Shown one piece after another: positions 45,674 through 54,386 of a stretch of 64,000 bases of DNA; position 1 is the first letter of the stretch; every line of letters starts with the position of its first letter. The notes under the pieces are model-generated. The model searched no databases. It was not told where the DNA came from and saw only the letters and a list, made by a program, of their open reading frames with translations. This stretch comes from Micromonospora chokoriensis (GTDB lineage: Bacteria > Actinomycetota > Actinomycetes > Mycobacteriales > Micromonosporaceae). The DNA lies in assembly GCF_900091505.1 (NCBI RefSeq), contig NZ_LT607409.1, forward strand, positions 4,464,001 to 4,528,000, in the 5' to 3' direction. The position numbers and the translations under genes were made by a program.

Positions 45674-46861
45674 TCAGGCCTGGTTGCTGTCCGGCAGCGC
45701 TGCGGCCATCTGGTCGCTGGCACCGGCGAGCACGCGGGCCTGCTGCGGCCAGCTGGCCAGCCCGGGGGCGGCGCGCAGACCGGCGGCCCGGATCAGGTCG
45801 CGCAGCCCCGGCTCGTCCAGGTCACCGAGCTGGCCGTACGTGCGCACGCCGGCGTCCTGCAACGCCGCCGCCATCTTCGGTCCGATCCCCTGGATACGGC
45901 GGAAGTCGTCAGCCGGCCCGGTCGGGTCGCCCTCGTAGGTGGCGATCGAGGCGTCGTCGGCCGAACGGACCGGAGGGGTCGCGGTGTCGGTAGGTCGGAC
46001 CGGAGGGGTCGCCACGGCCGCCCGCTCCGGCTCGGCGTCCACCGGCTCGGCGTCCGTCGCGTCGCTGGTCGCCGATGCCGCGTCGGCGGGCCGGGTGTCC
46101 ACCGGCTCGGCGTTCGCGGCGTCGGCGGTCGCCGGCTCCGGGTCGACGGCCGAGGCCCTGGTCTCCGCGTCGTCGGCCGGGGTGACGGTGACGGGCTCGT
46201 CGGCCGGGGTGACGGTGACGGGCTCGTCGGCCGGGGTGGCGGTGACGGGCTCGTCCACCGGGGTGGTGGCGACCGGCTCCTCAGCCGAAACGGCACGGGC
46301 GGGCTCGTCGGCCGGGGTGACGACGGCGGGCTCGTCAGCCGGGGTGACATCGGCCGGAGTGGTGTCGCCCGGGGGGAGGTCGTCCGCCGGCTTGCGGGGG
46401 GCGACGACGGTCGTCGGCGCATGCTGCTCGTCGACCGCTACCGGCTCCGGAGTGGACTCCGGCCGCAGCTCGTCCGCATCGGCCTCGGCGACCGGTACGG
46501 GCGGCGGGGGCTCGGTCAGCGCCATGTCGGACGGGTCGACGGTGCTCGGGGCCTCCGCCGGTACCGGCGTCGGGGTGGGGGTGTCCGCCTCGGTCACCGA
46601 AGCCGGCGCGCTGACCGTGTCCACCGGTACCGGCTCGTCGGCGACGGCGGTCGGTGCCGGGTCGACGGCGGCCGCGGGCCGCGGCTCGTCGGTCGTGGCC
46701 GCCGGCGCCGGCGTGGAGATCACGGCCAGTCCGGCGACCGGGTCACCCTCCACGATCGACCTGCCCTGCGCGCCCCGCCGGCCGCGTAGCAGCCACCCGG
46801 CGGCCAGTCCCAGCACCAGTGCCAGTACCACTGTCAGCGAGTGTCCGATAGACCACGCCAC
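45674..46861 (-). CDS. Membrane-anchored low-complexity protein with C-terminal helix-hairpin-helix domain
   Basis: The protein has 395 residues. The N-terminus (SIGHSLTVVLALVLGLAAGW) is one membrane helix. About 270 residues of Pro/Ala/Thr/Glu/Asp-rich sequence follow, including TPADEPVTV units encoded by 27-bp DNA repeats near 46172-46260. The last 75 residues (DFRRIQGIGPKMAAALQDAG, YGQLGDLDEPGLRDLIRAAG) form a helix-hairpin-helix domain like those that end many actinobacterial membrane proteins. It may bind DNA or RNA near the membrane, which is inference. GTG 46861 follows GGGAGG. Confidence 0.8.
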   Translation of the reverse strand: MAWSIGHSLTVVLALVLGLAAGWLLRGRRGAQGRSIVEGDPVAGLAVISTPAPAATTDEPRPAAAVDPAPTAVADEPVPVDTVSAPASVTEADTPTPTPVPAEAPSTVDPSDMALTEPPPPVPVAEADADELRPESTPEPVAVDEQHAPTTVVAPRKPADDLPPGDTTPADVTPADEPAVVTPADEPARAVSAEEPVATTPVDEPVTATPADEPVTVTPADEPVTVTPADDAETRASAVDPEPATADAANAEPVDTRPADAASATSDATDAEPVDAEPERAAVATPPVRPTDTATPPVRSADDASIATYEGDPTGPADDFRRIQGIGPKMAAALQDAGVRTYGQLGDLDEPGLRDLIRAAGLRAAPGLASWPQQARVLAGASDQMAAALPDSNQA

Positions 46862-47114
46862 GGCGAACCTCCCTCTCACCTCGTTGGAAAAGTCACGAGA
46901 AAAACTCGCCGCAGCTTCGCACACGCCTGTTACCGATGACAGAGAGGCTCGGTCAGAGGCGTTGTGGGCGGGTTTGTCACGCCAGCCGGTTGCCGGTGGG
47001 TGACGCAGCGTCGCCCTGACAGCCAGGAACCCCGCGCGCCGCACTCGCCCGGCCGTACCCACCCGACCGCACCCGCACTGCTACGGCTCGCACGGGGCGG
47101 CCCCGGCACGACGA

Positions 47115-47148
47115 GACCCGGGCCCGGCGGGTGCGCCGGGCCCGGGTC
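47115..47148 (-). terminator. Terminator after the FAD oxygenase gene
   Basis: A perfect 15-bp stem (47115-47129 with 47134-47148) with loop GGTG lies 18 nt past the minus-strand stop at 47167. The rest of the 305-nt gap up to 46862 holds only the upstream region of the helix-hairpin-helix gene. Confidence 0.88.
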
Positions 47149-47166
47149 GACGGGCCGTTGCCCGAC

Positions 47167-48516
47167 TCAGTCCCGATCGCCCTCGTAGGTGTGGAAGTCG
47201 TCGACGAACCGTTGGCGCAGCCGCGGTACCCGGCTCGTCACTCCGAAGTAGCCACGCGCGCCGAGCAGCGCGAGCCGACCCACCACCGGCCGGTACATCC
47301 GGTCGTCGCCGCTGGTGCCGCTGCGGTTCAAGGACTCGGCGACCCGCGCGAAGCCGTACGGCGCCATCGCCGCCTCGTAGTCGGCGACGGCCTGGAGCAG
47401 GGTCTTGTCACCGGCGGTGGCGCGGGTGAGCTGCTCGCAGAGCAGGCGGGCGTCGCGCAGCGCGGTGTTCGCGCCGACACCGCGACCGGGGGTCATGGTG
47501 TGGATGGCGTCGCCGAGCAACGTGACGGTGCTGCTCTTCCAGGGAGGCACCGGCTCGGAGGTCGACACCTTGATCGGTAGGGCGCTGGCCGGCTCCGCTC
47601 GGGTCAGCAACTCGCGCAGGTGGGGGTGCCAGTTGGTGGTGAGGCCCAGGGCGACCTGGACGAGGTCCTCCCCGCGACGCGCCATCACGTCGGTCGGGAA
47701 CCGGCGGGCCGTACTCCAGATGATCAGGTTGATGTTGTCGGTGGTGGTGTCCTGCGACAGGCCGGGCCAGTTCTTCAACAGGGCGGCGTCCGTGTCGCTG
47801 ACGCCCGGTTTGACGGCCCGCGTGGCGTCCCACTTGAACTCCATGACGTGCAGGACGCCCATGATGCCGCCGACGCCGAAGATCAGGGAGATGCCCTGGG
47901 CGACGCGCTCGGGCACGAGGGCGCGGGTGTGCGCGGTCAACGGGATGCGGGTGGCGATGTTGATGGTGCCGGCGTCGCGGGTGACGGCGTGCGGAAGGTA
48001 CTGCCGGCGTACCGCCGAGTGGGTGCCGTCGGCCCCGACCAGCAGGTCCCCGGTGGCGGTCGTGCCGTCGGAGAAGTGCGCGGTGACAGTGCCGTCGTCG
48101 CGTTGCTCGTACCGGGTGAAGGTCTTGTCGAAGTGCACCACGTCGTCGAGGCCGGTGAGCAGGACGTGGCGCAGCACCATCCGGGCCACCGAGTGCTCGG
48201 TGTGCACGGGGTCGGCGTTCGGTCGCAGGGGGAACGACGCGGTCTGACGGAGCCCCTGGGTGACCACGTTGAAGTAGTGCGGCGGTCGGGCGCAGGTCGC
48301 GAGGAAGGTGGCGAACAGCTCCGGCGGCAGGCACTCGCGCAGTGCGCGGCTGCCGGTCGGGCCGATGCCGACCCGGTAGCCGAGCAGCCCGTCGGCGCGG
48401 TCGCGGTGCCGTTCGTACACGGCGACGGTCATCCCGGCCCGGCGCAGGCCGTGCGCCAGGCACAGCCCTCCGGTGCCGGCCCCGATGATCAGGACGTGCG
48501 GTGGCGCGCCGCCCAT
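47167..48516 (-). CDS. FAD-dependent aromatic hydroxylase/monooxygenase
   Basis: This 449-residue group A flavoprotein has the dinucleotide fold VLIIGAGTGGLCLAHGL, the DLLVGADGTHSAVR motif and the FAD-ribityl region LLGDAIHTMTPGRGVGANTA. It probably hydroxylates the aromatic polyketide, as the FAD hydroxylase of whiE-type clusters does. It begins 1 nt after the stop of the TcmI-type gene, so the two are co-transcribed leftward. The start ATG is preceded by the coding end of that gene. Confidence 0.9.
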   Translation of the reverse strand: MGGAPPHVLIIGAGTGGLCLAHGLRRAGMTVAVYERHRDRADGLLGYRVGIGPTGSRALRECLPPELFATFLATCARPPHYFNVVTQGLRQTASFPLRPNADPVHTEHSVARMVLRHVLLTGLDDVVHFDKTFTRYEQRDDGTVTAHFSDGTTATGDLLVGADGTHSAVRRQYLPHAVTRDAGTINIATRIPLTAHTRALVPERVAQGISLIFGVGGIMGVLHVMEFKWDATRAVKPGVSDTDAALLKNWPGLSQDTTTDNINLIIWSTARRFPTDVMARRGEDLVQVALGLTTNWHPHLRELLTRAEPASALPIKVSTSEPVPPWKSSTVTLLGDAIHTMTPGRGVGANTALRDARLLCEQLTRATAGDKTLLQAVADYEAAMAPYGFARVAESLNRSGTSGDDRMYRPVVGRLALLGARGYFGVTSRVPRLRQRFVDDFHTYEGDRD

Positions 48517-48517
48517 G

Positions 48518-48955
48518 TCAACCAGCCGGGTGCGCCGCTGGCGCGTCGGTGTCGGCTGGTCGTGCCGCCGGCACGTCGGTGTTGGCTGGTCGTGCCGCCG
48601 GCACGTCGGTGTTGGCTGGTCGTGCCGCCGGCACGTCGGTGGCGTCCCACCGGTAGAAGCAGCTGGCGATCGCGTCGCGCGGGGATCGCCAGGTCGGCAG
48701 GTACGGCGACGTGTGCGCGGAGAGCCGTTCGTTGACCTGCTGGAAGAGCGGGTGGTTACGGGCCGCGGCCAGGGCGTCCGGGTCGACGTCCGATGTCTCC
48801 ATCACGTGTACGCACAGGTCGTGCAGGCAGTAGAGGGACCGGTGCGTGACGCCGGTCAGGCCGGGCAGTTCGGTGGCGTCGGATTCGGCGAAGATCTGCG
48901 CGACCCGCCCCTCCGCGCCCGGGATGATCCGGCTGACGATCAGTAGACGACTCAT
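48518..48955 (-). CDS. TcmI-family polyketide cyclase with repetitive C-terminal tail
   Basis: Residues 1-108 are a TcmI-type aromatic polyketide cyclase (ferredoxin-like fold): IFAESDATELPGLTGVTHRS, YCLHDLCVHVMET and SPYLPTWRSPRDAIASCFYR. TcmI-type enzymes catalyse late ring closures. Unusually, the last 37 residues are Ala/Pro-rich copies of DVPAARPANT, encoded by 30-bp DNA repeats at about 48545-48645. The protein is strongly similar to the cyclase at 50326. Start ATG 48955 has GGAAGGGG upstream. Its stop lies 1 nt before the FAD gene start. Confidence 0.9.
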   Translation of the reverse strand: MSRLLIVSRIIPGAEGRVAQIFAESDATELPGLTGVTHRSLYCLHDLCVHVMETSDVDPDALAAARNHPLFQQVNERLSAHTSPYLPTWRSPRDAIASCFYRWDATDVPAARPANTDVPAARPANTDVPAARPADTDAPAAHPAG

Positions 48956-49082
48956 GGGACCCCTTCCGCCGGTGGCCTTCCCGACCCTCGGATCGGCGCC
49001 ACGTGCTCTGTGCGCCCACCGTGCCGCAGCGACTGTCACATCACCGTCACGCGAACCGGACGGCCGGTGACGGGTGGTGCCG

Positions 49083-49880
49083 TCACGTACGCCGCCCGGC
49101 CGGTGACGGGCGACCGGCGACGGCTTCCCGGCTGGCCTGACGGATCGGGGCGAGCGTGTCGTCGAGCAGGGCGCTCATCGCCGGACTGGGCTCCAGGCGC
49201 AACTCCCTGCGCAGCAGGTCCCGGTAGACGTAGAAGGCGTGCACGGCTTCGAAGGCGTTGCCCTCGGCCAGGTGGATGCGGACGACCAGCCGGTGCGGAG
49301 TCTCCCGTAACGGCTCGGCCGCCATCGCCTCCAGCGCGGCGTCGAGGGCCTCGCCGTGCCGTCCCGCGGCGAGGTGTTGCCCGGCCACCTGTTCCAGCAT
49401 GTGCAGGCGGAGTTGCCGCAATCTCTCCCGGTCCAGCAGCACCCAGTCGTCGTACCACCCGGGGAGGAGGTCGTGCCGTCCGGCGGCGAGCGCCCCGGCG
49501 GCGGTGCTCGGATCGTCGCCGTCGCGGACCCGGGCGGCGGTACCCACCAGATCGTCGACGTCGAGTCGGACCGTCGGGTCGAGCCGTACGGTGTCGCCGG
49601 TCACTGTCATCGGGCAGCACGGGTCCTGGCGGAGCCGCCACAGCGCGGTACGCAGGGACGACAGCGCCCGTTCCTCCGACGCGTCCGGCCAGAGCAGGCC
49701 GGCGAGTTGGCTGCGGGTGGCGCCGGGACGCAGCCCGATCAGCGCGATCACCCGTTGCAGCCCGCGTGGCACCACGATCGGCGCGGAGTCGCGCAGCAGC
49801 CGGAAGCCGCCGAGCAGGTGGAGCGACACGCCCTCCTCGGGCGGGCCTCCGGCGGTTGGCACGGTCGGATCAGCGGCCAC
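49083..49880 (-). CDS. SARP-family pathway activator
   Basis: This roughly 265-residue regulator has an OmpR-like winged helix (SLHLLGGFRLLRDSAPIVVP, SSLRTALWRLRQD) followed by a BTAD (LPGWYDDWVLLDRERLRQLRL to LRRELRLEPSPAM). Small SARPs switch on the cluster they sit in. I chose GTG 49880, with GGGGG 7 nt before it, giving a typical SARP length. A TTG at 50042 would add a disordered 54-residue leader that lies over the promoter region. The intergenic GTTGAC-type repeats are likely its binding sites. Confidence 0.9.
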   Translation of the reverse strand: MAADPTVPTAGGPPEEGVSLHLLGGFRLLRDSAPIVVPRGLQRVIALIGLRPGATRSQLAGLLWPDASEERALSSLRTALWRLRQDPCCPMTVTGDTVRLDPTVRLDVDDLVGTAARVRDGDDPSTAAGALAAGRHDLLPGWYDDWVLLDRERLRQLRLHMLEQVAGQHLAAGRHGEALDAALEAMAAEPLRETPHRLVVRIHLAEGNAFEAVHAFYVYRDLLRRELRLEPSPAMSALLDDTLAPIRQASREAVAGRPSPAGRRT

Positions 49881-50051
49881 GGCGGCACCCCCTGCGGAAC
49901 GCTCGTCCCGACTGTCTGCTGCGTCCTGGATCGGCTGCCCGTGACGCCTCTGTCGACCCCACCGGTGGACGCGCGACCCCGGCTGCCGGGCGCGGCCCCC
50001 ACCGGCCGAGGCCGCCGGGCTGACCACCGTGAAGATTATCAATAGCGGTTA

Positions 50052-50185
50052 CGTTGAGTCAACGTCGACGTGGGCCTTCTATTGGCGACAGTCAACCTGA
50101 GATCGGTTCTGAACTGCACAAACATCGGATCGATCGAGGGCTTGGCGCATGGTTGACGCATAGCTGATGCACAGCTTGCGTCAAC
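50052..50185. promoter_or_regulatory. Divergent promoter region with GTTGA/TCAAC repeats
   Basis: Between SARP (leftward) and the second cyclase (rightward) the 445-nt gap has locally low GC. It holds CGTTGAGTCAACG (50052-50064, perfect palindrome), GTCAAC (50091-50096), GTTGACGCA (50152-50160) and TGCGTCAAC (50177-50185). The last two form a perfect 9-nt inverted repeat with a 16-nt spacer containing AGCT...AGCT. SARP sites are usually heptamer repeats near the -35, so these are candidate operators for one or both operons. Confidence 0.6.
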
Positions 50186-50325
50186 GCAGCGTCACGACGG
50201 CGCGTCCATGGTGGGCCCTGCCCGGTGACGCCGCCGTGACGAGGACTGCCGCATCGTGTGGGCAGTCGTCCAGCGCGTCCGGGGACCACCCGTCGCCGGC
50301 CGGACGCCGTGGGGGGAGGCCCAGT

Positions 50326-50664
50326 ATGGACCGATCGCTGATCGTCGCGAAGGTGGATCCGGCCGCCGCGGAGCGGGTCGCCGAGATCTTCGCCGAGTCG
50401 GACGCGACGGAGCTGCCGCGCCTGGTCGGCGTCCGGCACCGCTCGCTGTACCGCCTGCATGACCTCTACGTGCACCTGCTGGAGACCGAGCAGCCGACGG
50501 AGGGCGCGGTCGAGGCCGCCCGTGGGCACCCCGAGTTCATCCGGGTCAGCGACCGCCTGCGCCCGTACGTCTCGCCGTACCTGTCGACCTGGCGCTCACC
50601 GCGTGACGCCATGGCCCAGTGCTTCTACCGGTTCGACGCCCCGGACGTCGGAGAGCGGTCGTGA
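50326..50664 (+). CDS. TcmI-family polyketide cyclase
   Basis: This 112-residue cyclase matches standard TcmI length and has FAESDATELPRLVGVRHRSL, YRLHDLYVHLLET and YLSTWRSPRDAMAQCFYRF. It is paralogous to the cyclase at 48518, sharing FAESDATELP and HRSLY, which points to duplication around the SARP gene. A GGGGGGAGG ribosome site precedes the ATG. The stop overlaps the GTG of the AccDA gene. It likely performs a regiospecific late cyclisation of the polyketide. Confidence 0.92.
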   Translation: MDRSLIVAKVDPAAAERVAEIFAESDATELPRLVGVRHRSLYRLHDLYVHLLETEQPTEGAVEAARGHPEFIRVSDRLRPYVSPYLSTWRSPRDAMAQCFYRFDAPDVGERS

Positions 50665-52403
50665 CGGCCACCGCACCGCGTGAGGAGCAGCTCTGGTCCC
50701 GCTGCGCCGGCTGCGCCAGCCTGCTCTACCGCAAACGGTTACGTCGCAACCTGGACGTCTGCCCGGAGTGCGGGGAGCACACCCGACTCGGCGCACCGGA
50801 GCGCCTGCGCCAACTCGTCGACCCCGGATCGCTGCACCCACTGGCCGACCGGCTGCCGGAGGCGGACCCGATCGACTTCGTCGACGTGCTGCCGTACCCG
50901 CACCGGCTCACCGCCGCGCGGGCCAGCACCGGCCTTGTCGAAGCTGTCGTCTGTGCCACGGCCACCATCGGTGGGCACCCGGTCGCGATGGCGGTGATGG
51001 ACTTCCGGTTCCTCGGCGGCAGCCTGGGTTGCGCCGTCGGTGAGCTGATCACCCGGACCGCCGAACGGGCGCTCGACGAGCGCATCCCGCTCGTCCTGGT
51101 GACCGCCTCCGGTGGCGCGCGGATGCAGGAGGGCGTGCTGTCGTTGATGCAGATGGCCACCGTCAGCCAGGCCATCGCCGCGCTGCGCGAGGCGGGTCTG
51201 CTCACGGTGAGCGTCCTGACCGACCCGACCTACGGCGGGGTGGCCGCGTCGTTCGCCACCAACACCGATCTGGTGCTCGCCGAGAGCGGCGCGCGGATGG
51301 GCTTCGCCGGGCCCCGGGTGATCCGTCAGGTGACCGGCCGGGCGCTGCCGGAGGGCTTCCAGACCGCCGACTTCCTGCTCCGGCACGGGCAGGTCGACAT
51401 GGTGGTGCAGCGCCGGTCCCTGCGCGGACGGCTGACGGCGCTGCTCGCCGTCACCCGCGCCGGCGCTCCGACCCGCCCGCCCGTACCCCGGCAGGAGCCG
51501 GCGCCGGACCGCGAGCGCCTCGCCGCCGACGACACCGCCGCGGCGCGACCGCCGGCATCCCCGGACGCCGACGCAACCCCGGCGGTACGCGACGCGTGGG
51601 ACACCGTCCGGATGGCCCGGCACCCCGGTCGGCCGACCACGCTGGACTACCTCGACTCCGTCTTCGACGGCTTCGTGGAGCTGCACGGCGACCGCCTCGG
51701 CGCGGACTGCCCGGCCATCGTGGGCGGGCTGGCCCGGCTGGCCGGCCGACACGTGATGGTCATCGGACACCAGAAGGGGCACACCACCGCCGAACTGGTG
51801 GCCCGCAACTTCGGCATGGCCAGCCCGGCCGGGCACCGCAAGGCGCTGCGGTTGATGCGCCTGGCCGCCCGGCTCGGCCTACCGGTGGTGACCCTGGTGG
51901 ACACCCCCGGCGCCGACCCCGGGGTGAGCGCCGAGGAGCACGGCCAGGCGGCGGCCATCGCGGAGAACATCCTCGCCCTCACCGTGCTCCCGACCCCCGT
52001 GCTCGCGGTCATCACCGGTGAGGGCGGCAGCGGCGGCGCGCTGGCCCTCGCCGTCGCCGACCGGGTGCTGATGCTGGAGAACGCCGTCTACTCGGTGATC
52101 AGCCCCGAGGGCTGTGCGGCGATCCTCTGGCCGGACCGTTCGGCGGCACCGCAGGCCGCCCGGGCGCTGCGGCTGAGCGCCCCCGACCTGCGTCGGCTCG
52201 GCGTGGTCGACGAGGTCGTACCGGAGCCGCCCGCCGCCGCGCACGACGACCCGGCGGAGACCGCGCTGCGGTTGCGGGCCGCCCTGCTGGCGAATCTGCT
52301 GCCGCTGCTCGACGTGCCACCGGCCATGCTGGTCCGCCTCCGCCGGCAACGGTTCCGGCGGTTCGGCGCCACCCGTGCCGGTCAGCGGGCAGGTGTCCGG
52401 TGA
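50661..52403 (+). CDS. Fused acetyl-CoA carboxylase carboxyltransferase (AccD-AccA)
   Basis: This 580-residue protein joins both carboxyltransferase halves. The N-terminal part has the AccD zinc site CAGCASLL...CPECGEHTR and LVTASGGARMQEGVLSLMQM. The C-terminal part (from about residue 310) is AccA, with PGRPTTLDYLDSVFDGFVEL, VVTLVDTPGADPGVSAEEHG and ITGEGGSGGALALAVADRV. A Pro/Ala/Asp-rich linker sits at about 270-310. It moves CO2 from carboxybiotin to acetyl-CoA, making malonyl-CoA for the PKS. GTG 50661 overlaps the cyclase stop. Confidence 0.93.
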   Translation: MTATAPREEQLWSRCAGCASLLYRKRLRRNLDVCPECGEHTRLGAPERLRQLVDPGSLHPLADRLPEADPIDFVDVLPYPHRLTAARASTGLVEAVVCATATIGGHPVAMAVMDFRFLGGSLGCAVGELITRTAERALDERIPLVLVTASGGARMQEGVLSLMQMATVSQAIAALREAGLLTVSVLTDPTYGGVAASFATNTDLVLAESGARMGFAGPRVIRQVTGRALPEGFQTADFLLRHGQVDMVVQRRSLRGRLTALLAVTRAGAPTRPPVPRQEPAPDRERLAADDTAAARPPASPDADATPAVRDAWDTVRMARHPGRPTTLDYLDSVFDGFVELHGDRLGADCPAIVGGLARLAGRHVMVIGHQKGHTTAELVARNFGMASPAGHRKALRLMRLAARLGLPVVTLVDTPGADPGVSAEEHGQAAAIAENILALTVLPTPVLAVITGEGGSGGALALAVADRVLMLENAVYSVISPEGCAAILWPDRSAAPQAARALRLSAPDLRRLGVVDEVVPEPPAAAHDDPAETALRLRAALLANLLPLLDVPPAMLVRLRRQRFRRFGATRAGQRAGVR

Positions 52404-52924
52404 GCGCCGAGAACGGGGCGGTGTCGACCGTCGAGGCGCCCGAGGACACCGAGGTCGTCGAGGAGGAGGCGCTGGCCGGACTGCGTCGGCAGGCGCAGCA
52501 CCTCATCGCCGAGCTGACCGGGCCGGTACGCCGGATCCGGCTGCGCAGCGGACCGGCGGTCCTCGAGGTCGAGTGGCACCCGGAGACCGTGACCCGATCC
52601 GACGTACCCCCGTCGACGGCCCTGGTGGAGACGCCGCCGGTGCCCGGCCCGCCGGCGGCGTCGCCCCCACCGTCGACGCCCGGACGCGCCGCGGTGCGGG
52701 CGCCGATCGTCGGCACGTTCTACCGGTCGCCGGAGCCCGGCGCACGCCCGTTCGTCGCGGTGGGGGACCTGGTCCGGCCGGGCCAGCCGGTCGCCATCGT
52801 CGAGGCGATGAAGCTGATGAACGAGGTGACCGCCGACCGCGCCGGTCGGGTGGTCGCGATCCTCGTCGAGGACGGCCAGTCGGTGGAGTACGACCAGCCG
52901 TTGGTCGAACTGGACCCGGCGTGA
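52400..52924 (+). CDS. accB: Biotin carboxyl carrier protein (AccB)
   Basis: This 174-residue protein has an N-terminal helical part, a Pro/Ala-rich hinge at about 65-95, and a C-terminal biotinyl domain with GTFYRSPEPGARPFVAVGD and the biotin-attachment motif VEAMKLMNEV. GTG 52400 overlaps the AccDA stop. Together with AccC and AccDA it makes a complete bacterial-type multisubunit carboxylase inside the cluster. Confidence 0.95.
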   Translation: MSAENGAVSTVEAPEDTEVVEEEALAGLRRQAQHLIAELTGPVRRIRLRSGPAVLEVEWHPETVTRSDVPPSTALVETPPVPGPPAASPPPSTPGRAAVRAPIVGTFYRSPEPGARPFVAVGDLVRPGQPVAIVEAMKLMNEVTADRAGRVVAILVEDGQSVEYDQPLVELDPA

Positions 52925-52937
52925 CGGCGCGGGGTGC

Positions 52938-54386
52938 GTGACGATGTTCGAGACCGTGTTGATCGCCAACCGGGGCGAGATCGCGCTGCGGGTGCTGCGC
53001 GCCTGCCGCGAACTGGGCGTACGGACGGCCGTCGTCTACTCCGCCGCCGACGCCGACTCGGCGGCGGTCCGGCACGCCGACCAGGCGATCCGGATCGGTC
53101 CCGCGTCGAGCCGGCGCAGCTACCTCAACGCCGCGGCCATCGTGGAGGCCGCCCGGCAGGTGGGCGCGCAGGCCGTGCACCCCGGCTACGGTTTCCTCTC
53201 CGAGGACGCCGACTTCGCCGAGATCTGCGCGGACAACGGGCTGACCTTCATCGGCCCGCCGCCGGCGGTGATGGCCGCGTTGGCCGACAAGTCCTCGGCG
53301 CGGGCCCTGATGAGCCGCGCCGGCCTGCCGCTGTCGCCGGGAAGCGTCGCACCGGTGCCGACCGCCGCCGCGGCCGCCGAGATCGCCGAGGCCGTCGGCT
53401 ACCCGGTGATCGTGAAGGCCGCCGCCGGTGGCGGCGGTCGGGGAATGACAGTGGTCCGCACCCCGGGCGAGCTGCGTCGGGCGTACACCCGGACCCGGGC
53501 CGCCGCGCAGGCCGCCTTCGGCGACGACCGGGTGTACGTCGAGCGGTACCTGACCGAGGCCCGGCACGTCGAGGTGCAGGTGCTGTGCGACTCCCACGGC
53601 AACGGGGTGCACCTGGGCACCCGGGACTGCTCGGTGCAGCGCCGACACCAGAAGCTGATCGAGGAGGCGCCCGCCCCGGCGCTGCCCGCCGCCGTCCTCG
53701 ACACCATCGCCGAGACGGCGCTGCGGGGTGCGCTCGAGGTCGGTTTCGTCGGCGCCGGCACGCTGGAGTTCCTCGTCGACGCCGAGGAGCAGTTCCACTT
53801 CCTGGAGATCAACTGTCGGATCCAGGTCGAGCATCCGGTCACCGAGATGGTCACCGGGATCGACCTGGTGCACGAGCAGCTGCACATCGCCGCCGGGGTG
53901 CCGCTGCGCTGGCGGCAGGAGGAGATCCGACTGCGTGGTGTCGCGGTGGAGTGCCGGGTCAACACCGAGGACCCCGGGCGCGGCTTCGTGCCCACCCCCG
54001 GCCGGTTGGACCGTTTCACCCCACCCGGCGGCCCGTTCACCCGGGTGGACACCCACGCCAGCGCCGGCTACGTGATCGGCCCCTGGTACGACTCGCTGCT
54101 GGCGAAGGTCATCGTCTGGGCGCCCGACCGGGAGTTGGCCCTCAACCGGCTGGAACGCGCCCTCGACGAGTTCGACGTCGCCGGCCCGGGGATGCACACC
54201 ACCATCCCGTTCGTCCGGCGGGTGCTCGACGACGCCGCGTTCCGCAAAGGCCGCTACACCACCGGCCTGGTCGACCGTCTGCTCGGTGTGCCCGGTGCGG
54301 CGCCCGCACAGCGGCCGACCGCCACCCCCGCACCGCGCCCCGCGTCCGCCGCGACGCCCGACGTACCCAACAGGAGGACCCGATGA
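52938..54386 (+). CDS. accC: Biotin carboxylase (AccC)
   Basis: This 482-residue ATP-grasp enzyme carboxylates biotin on AccB. The signatures are VLIANRGEIALRVLRACREL, VHPGYGFLSEDADFAEIC, KAAAGGGGRGMTVV, the catalytic EINCRIQVEHPVTEMVTG and RVNTEDP. The start is GTG 52938 or ATG 52944. About 40 C-terminal residues are a Pro/Ala-rich tail. GGAGGACCCG near the 3' end is the ribosome site for the next gene, whose ATG overlaps this stop. Confidence 0.95.
   Translation: MTMFETVLIANRGEIALRVLRACRELGVRTAVVYSAADADSAAVRHADQAIRIGPASSRRSYLNAAAIVEAARQVGAQAVHPGYGFLSEDADFAEICADNGLTFIGPPPAVMAALADKSSARALMSRAGLPLSPGSVAPVPTAAAAAEIAEAVGYPVIVKAAAGGGGRGMTVVRTPGELRRAYTRTRAAAQAAFGDDRVYVERYLTEARHVEVQVLCDSHGNGVHLGTRDCSVQRRHQKLIEEAPAPALPAAVLDTIAETALRGALEVGFVGAGTLEFLVDAEEQFHFLEINCRIQVEHPVTEMVTGIDLVHEQLHIAAGVPLRWRQEEIRLRGVAVECRVNTEDPGRGFVPTPGRLDRFTPPGGPFTRVDTHASAGYVIGPWYDSLLAKVIVWAPDRELALNRLERALDEFDVAGPGMHTTIPFVRRVLDDAAFRKGRYTTGLVDRLLGVPGAAPAQRPTATPAPRPASAATPDVPNRRTR

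Noticed and set aside
48545..48645. 30-bp direct repeats as a CRISPR or attachment site
   Set aside because: The repeats are in frame within the cyclase gene and encode a decapeptide repeat, with no spacers.
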